A stretch of DNA of 64,000 nucleotides from Neoceratodus forsteri (taxonomy: Eukaryota; Chordata; Ceratodontiformes; Ceratodontidae), in the NCBI GenBank assembly GCA_016271365.2, contig JADMNL010000028.1, positions 54,330,001 to 54,394,000 on the forward strand, in the 5' to 3' direction. A model generated the notes under the pieces. It worked only from the letters and a program-made list of their open reading frames with translations. It had not been told where the DNA came from and ran no database searches. Both the position numbers and the translations under genes were made by a program. Of this stretch, positions 46,080 to 57,095 are shown in pieces; the stretch's first letter is position 1, and each line of letters starts with the position of its first letter.

Positions 46080-47178
46080 AAATGGAAGTCATTGCAGGGT
46101 GGCCTTCGATTCTTTGTTAGCATCCCACAGTTTCATCCACAGTGATCTGCGAGATCTGTTAGTGATTGCTGCTGATCTGGCATTTATTTTTAATGAGTCT
46201 ACTGCCATGTCTGCCAGATATTTGGTGGAAAGTATGGCATTTTCCAAGAGAACGGACTCATGTGATTTTGCAGGTATGTTTTTTTGGATTTCTTGGAGCC
46301 AGGTTAGCTGTGCTCTAGTGGTGTATATAGCAGTGGCGGCTGCTCTGCTTCCCAAGCCTGCTAATTCCATGTTCTTCTTTAGGTTATCTTCTAGTCTTCT
46401 GTCAATTGGGTCCCTTAATACTGAGGCAGACTCAGTGGGGAGTACCGTCTTTTTATTGAGGGCCACTATTTGGGGGCGGTGTACACCATAGCATTAGTTT
46501 CTCCTCCTGCAGTGGGTACATTCGGTCCCATGATTTTCTCTCGGGAATTCTGGCTGATTCAGAGGAAGACAATTTCTTTAGAACAATCTCCTCTATGGCC
46601 TCACAGACTGGGAAGATGTCTGCTTGTTTCGCAGTAGGTTGCAGGAACGGGAGTAGTTTGGACGTGGGTGTTGGTATTATGGTTTTGAAGCCCACTGTTT
46701 CCATTATGTGGCATACTAGAGCAGGGATTTGGTTGGGGAAACACTGCTTAGCCATGAGGATTTGCAGTTCTTGCTCTAGACCTCCCTCTTCCTCATCTGA
46801 GGAGTCGCTTGAGTCAGCCGGCAGTGGGGTGTGGTCATTTGCGAGATCATCTGAATGTCTAGAAAGGGAGTTAGTGTTCCTTTTCTTAGCAGGTGGCAAA
46901 TGGATATGTTGGTGTTTAGAGAGTTCTGTTAATTGCTGTAACATTGCTGTTAATACCTCTTGTTGTGCTTGCATAAATTGGTTATTCTGGAGTAGTGCTT
47001 TTGTGGTATCTGATTGTTGATGACTGTCTTGACTAGTAGTAGGAGGAGTGAAGTCAACCTCTGTGTTCTGTACCTCCTTGTGTAAAATGGATTCCTCAAC
47101 GCAGGAGGCACATAGCCTTCCTGTTTGTTGGTGTGGGAGTGGTACATTGCACTGCCTGCAGCTCTTTGCTTTTGGCAT
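46080..47178 (-). pseudogene. DIRS gag-like ORF1 pseudogene
   Basis: The start at 47178 (MPKAKSCRQC) is chosen because a Cys-rich CxxC...CxxC motif follows at once (CRQCNVPL...RLCASC), as in DIRS gag. A Gln-rich and acidic stretch (SSDSSDEEEGGLEQE) follows. The first frame runs to ~46.45 kb. A frameshift moves to DPIDRRLEDNLKK, GSRAAATAIYTTRAQL and LADMAVDSLKINARSA, the conserved gag C-terminal half. It would coat the element RNA. Confidence 0.8.
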
Positions 47179-47939
47179 GATAACCCGGTAATCAGATACA
47201 AATGACATACTTAGTATGTGATGACTCCTCTGTTTGTGTTGTGTTTTATAGCAATGATTTAAACAACAAGATGAAACATAGGTTGTACTGGTGTTGAGTT
47301 GCCCTGTCATAATATCCTAATGAGCTGCAGTATTGTATGCTATGAAGTAGCCAGGTATTGTGTGTCCATAGGGATCCACTATCTGTGCTATTAATTATGC
47401 TGTCCAGATAGTGCTCATTTGCCTTTAAGAGCAGGGCTGGTGGGTGCTTAGTCATGTACCAGTAGCCTGGAATGCATGTGCAGTTTGTGCAGACCTCTGT
47501 GTCTTTAAATAGGGTGTGAGAAATATATTTGTTAATCTGTGACTGCAGCGTATGCTTTAGTAGTGATACGCGATGCACTCCATGTTGTAGTGCCCAGGGG
47601 TGTGAACATCATGATGTGGTAGCATAATGAGACCTCCCCGTGAAGTCTCGCAAGAGTTTGTGCCCCATTGGAGAGGCACGCTCCACGTCCTGAGCAGAGG
47701 AGAACCAGGAAGTGAATAGGAGCGAGGCATGGAGGCGAGGGTGTAGTGGGGCCATAAAATAACATTATGGCTGCTCCATTTTGGATGGTAGTTGTAGCCT
47801 AAGCAAGTGAGAAGAAAGGATCGAACAGTAGCTGGAACAGCACCCTTATGGATCGCCGCACAGCGATCGTGTGAGACTGCAGGTAGGGGTGTGTCTGCTC
47901 ATTCTGGCTGTTGCATTGTATGGCATTTCGGCAGATTTT

Positions 47940-48215
47940 AAGCGTAGCATCTGGGACCGCTAAGGAAGGGGTGCCCAGAGTGCTGTACCTGAAGAGGGAA
48001 CTTGTGAGTAGATGAATTGGACTACTGCAGGCAGCTTCTTTGTTGTGCTTGTGTTGAGCAACGTCTGGGACCGCTAAATCGGGCTGGCCAGATCGCTGAT
48101 TACAGGGATGTAAAACCTCAGTAGGATTGAGGTCCTGTAAGCATTTATGCCTTGGGTTGTGGTGTGCAGCCTCTGGGACCACTAAAGTAGGAGTGTCCAG
48201 AGCGCTGATTGATTG
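47940..48215 (+). repeat. ~110-bp tandem repeats in the DIRS leader
   Basis: CTGGGACCGCTAA-type motifs at 47951, 48065 and 48173 (spacings 114 and 108), each followed ~20 bases later by CCAGAKYGCTG. They lie upstream of gag on the minus strand, where the promoter should be. Confidence 0.8.
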
Positions 48216-48444
48216 AAGGGATTATCCTGGAACTGTAGTGGTGCTGAAGCCAGATTCAGATCGTGAACTGGTGAATTAGGGGGAAGTTGTTGGCAAGCAT
48301 ATAATGTCTGTTGTGTGCAGAGCGCCTGAGTGTTAGATTCTTTAGACCAATAAACACAGTTTGCTCACTTGCTAGAGCCAACTTAGATAACATGCTAATA
48401 TACACGTAACCTTCTGAATTAGACGGACGTAACAGGTAGACGCA

Positions 48445-48888
48445 AAATTAAAATCAAGGCTGTTCTCTCACCTTGCCACCTCCAGCTCCTGTGACTGCCC
48501 TGATTAAACCTCCTATTTTCTCACCACCCACCCTGTCCCGTTATTTGACAAAGACATGTTTGGGAAACCTTTTCTCCTGCTATTGTCTGCTCCCCACACC
48601 TTTCACGTACCTTCTCTGTTCTGGACTTTTTCCCTATTTGTTTCTCCTAATCTGGCATGACCTCTTTCTTGTAATAATAATGTGATTATTGATATCTCAT
48701 GTCCTTTTGCACAAATGATTTGATATGTATTTGTATATGTTTTCTTGCTCTTGACACAACACAAATAGTTGTGGTATCTATGTAACCTTTTGTACTGTAC
48801 CTAATTGATGTGGAACCTTTGTAAAAGAGCCTCTGGCTCAAAGATAGTAATTCCTAGAACAATAAACTAAACTAAACTAAACTAAAAC
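48445..48888 (+). mobile_element. L2 LINE 3'-UTR fragment inside the DIRS leader
   Basis: A 3'-terminal fragment ending GGAACCTTTGTAAAAGAGCC...CTCAAAGATAGTAATTCC and (ACTAA)n at 48.86-48.89 kb. The tail matches the LINE end at 5.16-5.23 kb. No ORF2 sequence is left. Opposite orientation to the host DIRS. Confidence 0.8.
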
Positions 48889-49044
48889 TTGCTGTGCTGT
48901 CCAAAGCTAACCTTAAACCTGATTTATAGTGCTTGTCTGAGCAATAGGGGTAACATATATATGGACTCTTTCCTACCTTTGGATGAGTCATTTTAACTTT
49001 ATGTGTTCTGGAGCTCTGGAGTAGTGCGACAACCTTTTTCAGGT

Positions 49045-49190
49045 GCACAATTTGAACTGAATAGAAGTGACCAGTGACCCTCAGAAGGGACATCTTCAAT
49101 TTCAGTCACATGTGCATCTGACAGCCTATCAGATGTATACAATCCATGATGTCAGGTAGGTGGAGTGCTTCAGAGACCATCCCCCACAAT
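49045..49190 (-). repeat. DIRS left inverted terminal repeat
   Basis: On the minus strand it starts ATTGTGGGGGATGGTCTCTG at 49190 and matches 42363-42500 on the plus strand with a few differences. Penelope coding sequence abuts at 49191. Confidence 0.9.
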
Positions 49191-50044
49191 TCTCTTTTTT
49201 CCAATACTTTATTCCAGTCTCCTCCCCTTTCTGGCTTTGTAACTGTCTCAGTTCCCCAGAACTTTAACGAGGCTGCTGTGTGATTTTCATTAGCAAAATG
49301 TTTAGCCACTGGGCCACTTTCTGCTTTTGTGTGAATTCTGCCTTTATGTTCTATAATTCTGTTTTTCAAAGGGTGAGTTGTTTTGCCCACGTAGTATTCG
49401 GAGCATGGACAGGTCAGCACATAAACCACATGGTGGGAATCACAGTCTATGTGTGAGTTATTTTGTAAGTTGTGTTACCACTAGGGTGGGTGCTTTATTT
49501 TTTTCTTGAGGTGTTGCTGCGATGTGCACACCTCCCACATGGCACCATCCCTTTCTCTAGTGGTCTCAGGAGTAGCTGTTCCCCTGCCCTAGCATTTATT
49601 GGTTTCAGCTCCAAGTGGACACGTCTGTCCCTTAATGTTCTAGCTTTTTTAGATGCTACAATGGGCCTAGTGTTAAACTCTGGGCTCCTATTGGTGAAAG
49701 AGTATCCCAGTGTTCATTTAAAATGTTTGTGATGGATGGGGCTAATGAGGAATCTCCTGATGAGTGCACTAGTCTTCCTGTAGTGGGGTGACTTTCGGTC
49801 CTTTCTGCTGTTTCTGTTGTTGAGTCCGATCTGTTCACTGCTCTGCTCCTAGCTCCTGATATTATTCTCAGCCTGCATCCCCAGGCCCTAAACCTGACTG
49901 ACATGTTGATATATTCTTTATTTATTCTTGATTTCTTTCTATATCTTGGCTACAATTGAGTTTTACCCTTTGCATTTGGGAATAAGGGATGGTGTCTTTT
50001 AACTTTTGCAGGGGGAAGCTATCTGCATGGAGGAGCGTGTTCCT
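49191..50044 (-). pseudogene. Penelope linker and GIY-YIG nuclease (main part)
   Basis: It starts after the CR1 insertion with NTLLHADSFPLQKLKD, then TIPYSQMQRVKLNCSQD (~49.95 kb), a decayed linker, and the nuclease VVYVLTCPCSEYYVGKT (GIY-YIG equivalent, 49.38-49.43 kb), PLKNRIIEHKG (catalytic Arg and Glu region), GPVAKHFANENH and FWGTE to EKRE at 49191. The nuclease is thought to nick target DNA for priming. Several stops lie in the linker. Confidence 0.87.
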
Positions 50045-50878
50045 AGAAACATAGAAGCTGATGGCAGATAGGGACCGCAAGGCACATCCAGTCTGCCCAT
50101 TTCTTTTGCTACCTTATAAATGTGCCATTAGCCTTTGACCTGTCAATGGCCTATCTAGTCATACCCATCTGTATTGTTCCCTTATGCCTATCCCATACCT
50201 GTTTGAAGCCCTGCACTGCACTGTATTCATATCCACCATTTACTAAGGTAGGCCATTCCATGCATTCACCACCCTTTCTGAGAAAAAGAACTTCCTCACA
50301 TTACCCCTTAATCGGCCTCACTCTAATCTCATGCTGTGTCCTCTTGTCCTGCTATTTTTCTTATATTTAAACATGGTAGACTCTTTCACCTTGTTAATGC
50401 CCTTAAGGTGTTTGAATGCCTCAATCATATCACCTCTCTCCCTCGTTTGTTGTAGGGTATACATATTGAGCTCTGTTAATCTGTCCTCATATGTCTTCTG
50501 TTGCAGTCCCTGCACCATTTTGGTTGCTCTTCTCTGCACTGCCTCCATTTTGTTAATGTCCTTGTGCAGGTGCGGCCTCCAGTACTGCATGCAGTACTCC
50601 AGATGGGCCTAACCAGTGTCTTGTAAAGAGGATTACCTCCCTCTTATGACTTGTGATACCCTACTAATACACCTCAACATCCCCTTAGCCTTACCTACTG
50701 CTTTAGAGGTCTGCTTGGATGATTTCAGGTCATCGGTGATGATGATGCCCAAGTCTCTTTCTTCCTTTGTGACTGCCAGCAACTCCCCTCCCAAACTATA
50801 GGTGGCTTCGGGGTTTCTCTTACCTATGTGCATGGTCTTGCACTTCTTTGTGTTAAACCCCAGTCGGTGGGTTTCCAA
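50045..50878 (-). mobile_element. CR1 LINE 3' fragment inserted in the Penelope element
   Basis: Minus-strand blocks GFNTKKCKTMHIGKRNPE (just after the RT), KEERDLGIIITDDLKSS, MQYWRPHLHKDINKMEAVQR and TRERGDMIEAFKHLKG lead to a 3' end CCAGTCTGCCCAT/ATGTTTCT read on either strand near 50.05-50.10 kb. 5'-truncated. The Penelope frame WKPTD(R)NTLL flanks it. Confidence 0.88.
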
Positions 50879-52348
50879 TATATTTTTGTGCAAAGTCTTT
50901 CATCATTCTTATAGACAGTTAAATCTAAAAATGCTAGTTCTTGTTGACTATGTGTCATAGTGAATTTTAGATTTGAACATAACAAATGTATATGCTGGTG
51001 AACATTTTGGAGTTCTACCTCAGTACCCACCCAGGAAAACAGAATGTGATGAATGAAACCCCTACAATAACAGATTTTGTTGTAATACGGGTGATACACA
51101 GGGCTCAAGATACATTGCTGTTCGAAATGATCCATAGAGAAGTCTGCATATGTGGCAGCAAGAATGCTCCCCTTTGCTGTTCCTTGTTTTTCCCTGTAGT
51201 ACCTTCCTTCAAATCTGAAGCCATTGTCACATAAAACTAGCCTTGCCAGCGCAGTTAGATAGTCTGTTGGTGGCATTACATCATTGGTACTTCTCTCTAG
51301 ACCAATTCCAAGATGTTCCAGTCCTTGCTCATGAGGTATGGAAGTGTACAGGTCCTTGACAACCCATGCACACATTATCCGTTCAGTATTATTTTCATTA
51401 TTGTTGATAACCTCTATCATTTCCAAAATGTCTCCTGTGTCTTCAGTATAACTGTGCATTTGCATAACCACAGGTTGAGCAAAGTAGTTAACGTATCCCT
51501 ACAGTGGCTTTAGAATGGAGTCATTGCCAGATACTGTTGGCCTACCTGGTGGGTTTGGGGCATTTTTATGCATCTAAAGGATGGGATACAATACCAGGAT
51601 TAGTGAAAATGGAACTATTAGAAGTTCCTTCTGCCATTTTTCTACCTGGTGGAGTTCTTCTGCTTTATTCAAAATGCTGTCAATGCTTTGGGCTATTCTG
51701 GTAGTAGGGTCCTGTGTGAGAGGTTCATAATTCTCTTCCACTTTCAGAAGTTTGTTACATATGTCACTGTATTTTTCTCTTGCCGTTACTATGATTCCTC
51801 CATCCTTGTCTTCTGGCTTGATGATAACCCTATCGTCTTTCTTTAATGCTGCTAAAGCTTCATTTTCTTGTTTTGTGAGATTATATGTCAGTATTGGAAA
51901 GTTTTGTTTTTTTAAATAATTCTTTAATGTCCTTTGTGACAGAGGGTATAAAGGCCTCAACACTATGGTTGTGGCCTTTGGGTGGATTACATTTTGATTT
52001 GAATTTTAAGGCTTCTCTGATCTCTCTTATTTTTGGGTCTTGTGGTATTTCTAGATGAAACATCTCTTTGAGTCAGACTGTGTGGAAGAACCATTGGATA
52101 TCTGCCAAAAGATCAAATTTGTTAGGGTGCTTGTCAGGTGCAAAGGAGAGACCTTCACTTAATACTGCCATCTCTGTTTCAGATAGCTCTGTTTCACTTA
52201 AGTTGAAAACAACTATATTCTCCTGCCCTGATTCCCCTGTTCCCTCCCCACCTTCCCACCCTCCCCCTCTCCCTCTGCCTCTTCCTCTTCTCCCTCCTGT
52301 ATTTCGATCTTGGTATTCTATTGTTTGATCTTGTACAGGGTCTTGCAC
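50879..52348 (-). pseudogene. Penelope reverse transcriptase (N-terminal and palm parts)
   Basis: The acidic/basic N-terminal region has a Gly-Arg run (52.25-52.28 kb). Then HLEIPQDPKIREIREALKFK (~52.0 kb), KKDDRVIIKPEDKDGGIIV (~51.83 kb), KNAPNPPGRPTVSGNDS (~51.53 kb), VVKDLYTSIPHEQGL (catalytic Asp block, where the family has D-V-x-x-LYTSIP), KGSILAATYADFSM, and the second catalytic box read as RGFIHHILFSW where family members have IDD. Asp-Asp is replaced by His-His. Stops and frameshifts occur near 51.57 and 52.07 kb. It ends at KIYWKPTD, where CR1 begins. Confidence 0.88.
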
Positions 52349-53110
52349 CCTTGAGTAGTAGTGGGGCAGCCTGTCTCACCCAGCTGCAGGTGACAAGGTT
52401 GGCGTAGTGCTTGTTCAGCACAGCAGATTCCCCATTTGGTGCGGCCTGCATTCTTGAATGGGGAATGCCACAACTGGGGATGCAAGGAGTGAATTGCGTT
52501 TTTGTTGTTTGGTGCAAACCCCTTGTGTCCACAAGGACGGCTTCTGGATTCAGGCTCATTGTGTTTACTGCTATACTCTTTTTCTTCTACATAGCTAGTC
52601 AACCTCAGTTAAGACCAGTTAGTTATTGAACATTATTATAAGGGTCTCAAAATGAAAACATATTTGCATGTGCAACATCAGGATCGAACATCAGACTGTT
52701 ACATATGCACAGTATAGTTAGATATAACTGAAAGAACACAAACAACTGGGTAACGATAAGTCAGATAAAGCCCTGTATCTGGGACATGAACTGTCTGGCG
52801 TAGCTCTGAACCAGGATGGCAGTACTGATAGTGTAGGTCATAAGTAACTGCTGTAGAGTAGTCAAAGATAAAAGGGGACAATCAGGCATGAAATCCAATG
52901 AAATGAACACAGCAGCTGTTTCTATGAGCAGAATGTTCAAAAAACCAACAGAATCTATGCCAACTGACAGCAAGGAACAAAACATGAGTGCCTCTGCACC
53001 CGAGAACCACCTGTGCCCGCAGTCCATTTGCAATTGAACAGGAACATGATCCTTAAAGGGACATCTGATAGGGATATTGCCCTGGTAGTTGTGTACATCT
53101 GCACAACCTT
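52349..53110. other. Region between the Penelope element and the L2 LINE
   Basis: 52.35-52.60 kb has a minus-strand frame with PFKNAGRTKWGICC and may be 5' Penelope sequence. 52.6-53.1 kb may include the 5' UTR of the L2 element. Neither boundary can be fixed from the sequence. Confidence 0.4.
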
Positions 53111-54202
53111 ATGGGTGATCACTATCAGTGGAACCCCCACTGGGGTCAGCAAGACTGCCACCTACCTCACCTACAGTACCTCTCTTATATGCTGGGGATA
53201 GACTACATACTTGTGACTCATGAGCTGACTAAGAAGGGAGCCTGCTATCAAATGTTCCAAGGATCAAACCCCAACAAATTAAGAGGAATACTCCCTGCAA
53301 TAACAAAACTAATAAACCTAATCACAGTTCTGCTCCTCCTAGCAGGAGATATTGAGCCCAACCCTGAACCCCCTGTAGCTAATTGTAACATTGGCTCTCC
53401 ACAGAATCTGAACTGGACCTCCCCAAGAGGCCTAAAAATAGCTCATATGAACATCTGTAGCTTGCGCCCCAAAAAACACAAAGTCCAAGGCTGGCTGGAA
53501 CTGTACAAACCAGACATTCTGGCAGTATCAGAGACTTGGCTAAAACCGCAAATATTAACGCTTGAGATTGAAAGCGCTGGATACAACATCTACCAAAAAG
53601 ACAGGGTAGACAAAAGAGGGGGTGGAGTACTTATTTATGTCAAAGAATCATTAGACTTAGTGCTGGCCCCCCTCCCCTATACTGACTGCATCGAATGTGA
53701 ATCCATATTTATAAGGATTACCCATGGCCTTACCAAACACCTAACAATAGGGTGCCTATATAACCCTCCCAAAGTTTCCCTCCAAGCCTTGGAGACACTA
53801 ACCAAGGCACTGGCTGAAAATAGCACATCTGAACTGATAATATGGGGGGACTTCAATCTTAACTGGGCAACAGAAACTGAGCAGATCTATAGAACCACGC
53901 TCCTTGAAGTGAATATGGAACAGGTCATTACTGAAACAACAAGGCACAATGCCAAAACTAGAAACCACACAACACTGGATTGGGTCTTGGTATCCAATCC
54001 CTACAACATCCAGGTGGCTGGCACCCTAGCAGATGCTCTGAGTGACCACTCTCCAACATTCTGCATCTGGAAGAACAGGGCATCTAGGGTCCCCCCAGGC
54101 TCCTCACCGCCAGAGACTTCTCCAAATTCTCTGAGGACGCCTTCCACGAACACCTCAATAATATTGACTGGAGCCCCATACGACTACTCCCTAGTTCAAT
54201 GA
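53111..54202 (+). pseudogene. L2 ORF2 endonuclease region (intact open frame)
   Basis: 363 codons. LLLLAGDIEPNPEP (~residues 72-85) is the usual lead-in of this clade. The APE-type endonuclease follows: KIAHMNICSLRPKK (catalytic Asn), VSETWL (Glu), RGGGVLIYVKE, IIWGDFNLNW (Asp/Asn) and SDHSPTF (final Asp-His). All catalytic residues are present. The start Met lies ~70 residues before this and may not be the true one. The frame is lost at 54.2 kb. The enzyme would nick target DNA. Confidence 0.87.
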
Positions 54203-54249
54203 AGCCCTGGAGTACTTCCAGAACACCTTCATCTCAGCTGCCAACCTGT

Positions 54250-56355
54250 TCACTACACTAGGAGACTGAGAATGAAAGGTCACTGTTATAAGTGGATCAC
54301 CACTAAATTAAAAGCCATGATGACAAGCTGGGACAAGGCCTGGAAGAAATATAAATCTACTCTCTGCCAGGTGGACTTGATAACCTGTATGACTCTAAGG
54401 AACCAATGCAAGCAAGCATCAAAGGCTGCAAATTGGGAGTATATAAACAGCCTCCAGCAAACCAGCCTTGCTGATCCAAACTCCTTCTGGTCGCACATAA
54501 ATGCTCTGCTAAAAGGCAGCGGAAGACCTCTGCAAGGACCAATAGAACACAATGGATGCACAATTAATGATGGCCTAGAGGCTGCTTCAGCCTTCAACAG
54601 GGGATTCACTAACTTAGAAGAATACAAAGTAAATCTCCCCCCAAGGACCACAGGGCATCAATGTGAGGAAAGGCAGGGTACGGACAGACCACTGTTTCAC
54701 CTAAGGTTGGTAAGTGCAAGGAAAGTTCTCCCCTTCTAAAGCCCATCAAAGTGAAAGTCTGCTGGCCCCGACAGCCTGGACCCCAGGTTGCTCAGGGCAG
54801 CAGCACCAGCAATAAACCTACCGGTTACATGGCTCATCAATAGGTCCCTAGTGGAAGGGGTTTTGCCTAACAGATGGAAGCAGGCACACGTAGTACCCAT
54901 ACACAAGGGTGGTCCAAGAGAGCCCATAGGCAACTACAGGTCAATCTCTCTACTATGCAGCCTAGCCAAAATACAGGAAAGACTAGTCTATCACCAGCTT
55001 AGGGACTACCTGGAGACTAACAAACTACTAGTACATACTCAGCATGGATTCAGAAGAAAACATGGGATGGACACAGCCCTCATCAGGCTCACCACTGACG
55101 TTCTTATGGCCATGGGCAAGGGCACCACCACTGGGGCCATCTTCATAGACCTGACCAAGGCCTTTGACTTAGTAGACCACGACCTACTGATGAACAAACT
55201 GGGTAATCTTGGCCTAGACCAGCACTCCCTAACCTAGTTCAATAGTTATCTGACCAACTGCTGCCAGCAGGTCAAGTGTAGAGGTGCAATATCTGAACCT
55301 CTCGCTCTCAGGGAAGGGGTACCCCAGGATCCATGCTGGGTCCCCTCCTATTTACACGATTTGTCAATGACCTCAATGAATACTGTGTAGGCTGTTCGGT
55401 GGTCCAGTATGCAGATGATGCTGTGATATACTGAACATCAAACTCCACTGCAGAAGTGGGGGAACACCTCCAATCTGACTATGAAACACTTGAATCCTGG
55501 CTCTCTGAAAACAGACTAGTCCTGAATCCCACAAAAACAAAGGCTATGGTATTTGGCCCAAGAGCTTTAGGACAGGACAGAAGCTACCTGCTCCCTTTAG
55601 TCTCCACATCGGGCTCCACAACAGATGTAGTGAAATCCTTAAACTACCTAGGGCTCACTTTGGACCAAGGCCTTACACTGAAGCCTCATGTTGATCAGGT
55701 TACAAAGACACTGCACCAAAAACTCTGTCTACTATACCGCCTGAACAGCCAGCTGACTCCTGAATCCAGGGTCACCATTGCAAACAGCATTCTGCTCCCA
55801 AATCGGACCTATGCTGCCCCAGTATTGCAAGATATGGCAAAACAAGAACACAATAGGACACAAGCATTATAGAACAAGATTGCTCGATTTGCCACCTTGT
55901 CTCACAACAGGATGCACCACTGTGAGGCACTAGCCTCCCTTAACTGGCAATAACTCTCCAACCGCCTGCAGTATCCATTATTGTGCAGCACATATAAACT
56001 CATCAGCAGCCCACCAGACAGCTTGACTGGGCTACTAGTCCTTAAGAGGGCAGGCAGGCTGCTCCGTACCACAGGGAGAAATCTCCTGGAGGAACCCGGG
56101 GTATGCACCACAGCTGGCACCAAGTCCTTTGCCTATGCAGCTCTGGTGTTATGGAACAAACTACCACCAGACCTTCAGGAGGTGACCTCCCTGGGACTCT
56201 TCCAGAAGAGACTCCAGGTTCATCACCTAACAAATATGTGCAGAGATACGAACCTTAATAACCAGTTCCCAGTTTACTTATTGCGCAGTCCAGTCCTAAA
56301 CAAAAAACATAATCTTGGAAGAATCATGATGTCTCTCTGTCTGATTGTGCACTAA
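54250..56355 (+). pseudogene. L2 ORF2 reverse transcriptase and C-terminus, broken
   Basis: Blocks: HKGGPREPIGNYRSISLL (~54.92 kb), QHGFRRKHGMDTALIRL (~55.05 kb), GAIFIDLTKAFDLVDHDLL (~55.15 kb), a TAG where Trp is expected before FNSYL (~55.236 kb), GVPQ with one base deleted before SMLGP (~55.33 kb), the catalytic YADD at 55408-55419, a TGA soon after, NPTKTKAMVFG, KSLNYLGLTLDQGL and ALVLWNKLPPDLQE. One deletion and a handful of stops are enough to kill it. Confidence 0.88.
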
Positions 56356-56575
56356 TTCTACTTCTTGTACAAGCTCTATTGATTCCTAATGTATAAATGT
56401 GTAATTCCTAATGAGTCAGTATACTGACCAGATTGTAACCAAAATGGTCATTTTACCATACTCCCATGTATGTGAACTGATTGTACTCTGTAACTAAATC
56501 CAGGTCACCCCGAAAAAGGGACCTTCGTGGCTCAGTGGGCCTACCCGGTTATCAAAATTGAATAAATAAATATTT

Positions 56576-56892
56576 TATATATCTATGTAGCCCATACTGA
56601 TCCAGATCACAAAGTGTATGCAATTTAGCATGGCAGGGGCACTAGTTAATGTTAATTTCATATAATAATTTGAAAAAATATTTAAAACAGTATTCAAACT
56701 ACTTTAACTTGGAACCCAATTATAATAATAGCAATACGGTACACCCAGGGGTTACAGTAATGTTGAAGTTCATCACCCCTTGGGGCAATATGGCACTCAG
56801 CTGCACCTCAGACCATATTACATCCCCCAGAGGGTGGTCAACTAGAACATTAACATAATCCCTGGCTGTACTTTATCTCTTAAAAGTGTAAA
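56576..56892. other. Unassigned DNA
   Basis: Flank of the L2 3' end, AT-rich. It contains ACACCCAGGGGTTACAGTAA (~56.74 kb), a possible shard of the LTR-like unit's GGGGTTACA end, but too short to assign. Confidence 0.45.
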
Positions 56893-57095
56893 ATAATAAA
56901 AGAAAGAATTTGACAAAAACTGGTGATGTACACATTTTGGGACTACAGTATATATTTCCAGACTTATAAGCCTAATTAAAATGAAACTTGCCACACCAAG
57001 AGATTTGTAGTTTGTGAGGGTACATGGCAGACTTCATGTAAATTGAAACAACAGCTGTAAAGTTAGTAAAGCACAGTGTGTGAAAGAATCTTATT
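56893..57095 (+). repeat. Third copy of the ~187-bp unit
   Basis: AAAGAATTTGACAAAAACTGGTGATGTACACATTTTGGGACT...ATGAAACTTGCCACACCAAGAGAT matches 30828-31025 in order and orientation, ~26 kb away. Confidence 0.75.

Larger units (their letters stand above)
42337..49190 (-). mobile_element. DIRS-type tyrosine-recombinase retrotransposon with both ends
   Basis: A 6.85 kb element on the minus strand with gag (47.18 kb down), RT/RNase H (45.8-44.3 kb), tyrosine recombinase (44.2-42.9 kb), inverted terminal repeats, a 26-bp right extension and an internal complementary region. DIRS elements integrate through a circular intermediate by recombinase, so no target duplication is expected, and none is seen. 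All ORFs contain stops or frameshifts. An L2 3' fragment (48.445-48.888 kb) lies in the 5' leader. Confidence 0.92.
42255..52348 (-). mobile_element. Penelope-like retroelement, split by DIRS and CR1 insertions
   Basis: Penelope-like elements encode a telomerase-related reverse transcriptase plus a GIY-YIG nuclease. Coding blocks on the minus strand run from 52.35 kb to a stop at 42255-42257. They are interrupted by CR1 sequence (50.045-50.878 kb) and by a whole DIRS element (42.337-49.190 kb). With these removed, WKPTD joins NTLLHADSF and EKRE joins KFWLFTLN, as in the uninterrupted family. The outer terminal repeats were not located; 52.35-52.60 kb may be 5' sequence of the same element. 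Confidence 0.85.
53111..56575 (+). mobile_element. Near-complete L2-clade LINE
   Basis: The plus strand runs from an ORF2 start through endonuclease, reverse transcriptase and C-terminal region to a 3' end GGACCTTCGTGGCTCAGTGG...AATTGAATAAATAAATATTTT at ~56.57 kb. At ~3.4 kb it is close to full length for the coding part. Few mutations disable it (see the ORF entries), so it is the youngest-looking coding element here. It belongs to a different subfamily from the L2 3' ends at 5.2, 23.5 and 48.9 kb. Confidence 0.88.

Noticed and set aside
49191..49429. GIY-YIG domain as a possible host nuclease gene
   Set aside because: It lies directly downstream of Penelope reverse-transcriptase sequence in the expected order and carries the element-type CPCSEYYVGKT motif.
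56740..56765. ACACCCAGGGGTTACA as a third LTR-like end
   Set aside because: Only ~10 matching bases and no homology on either side.
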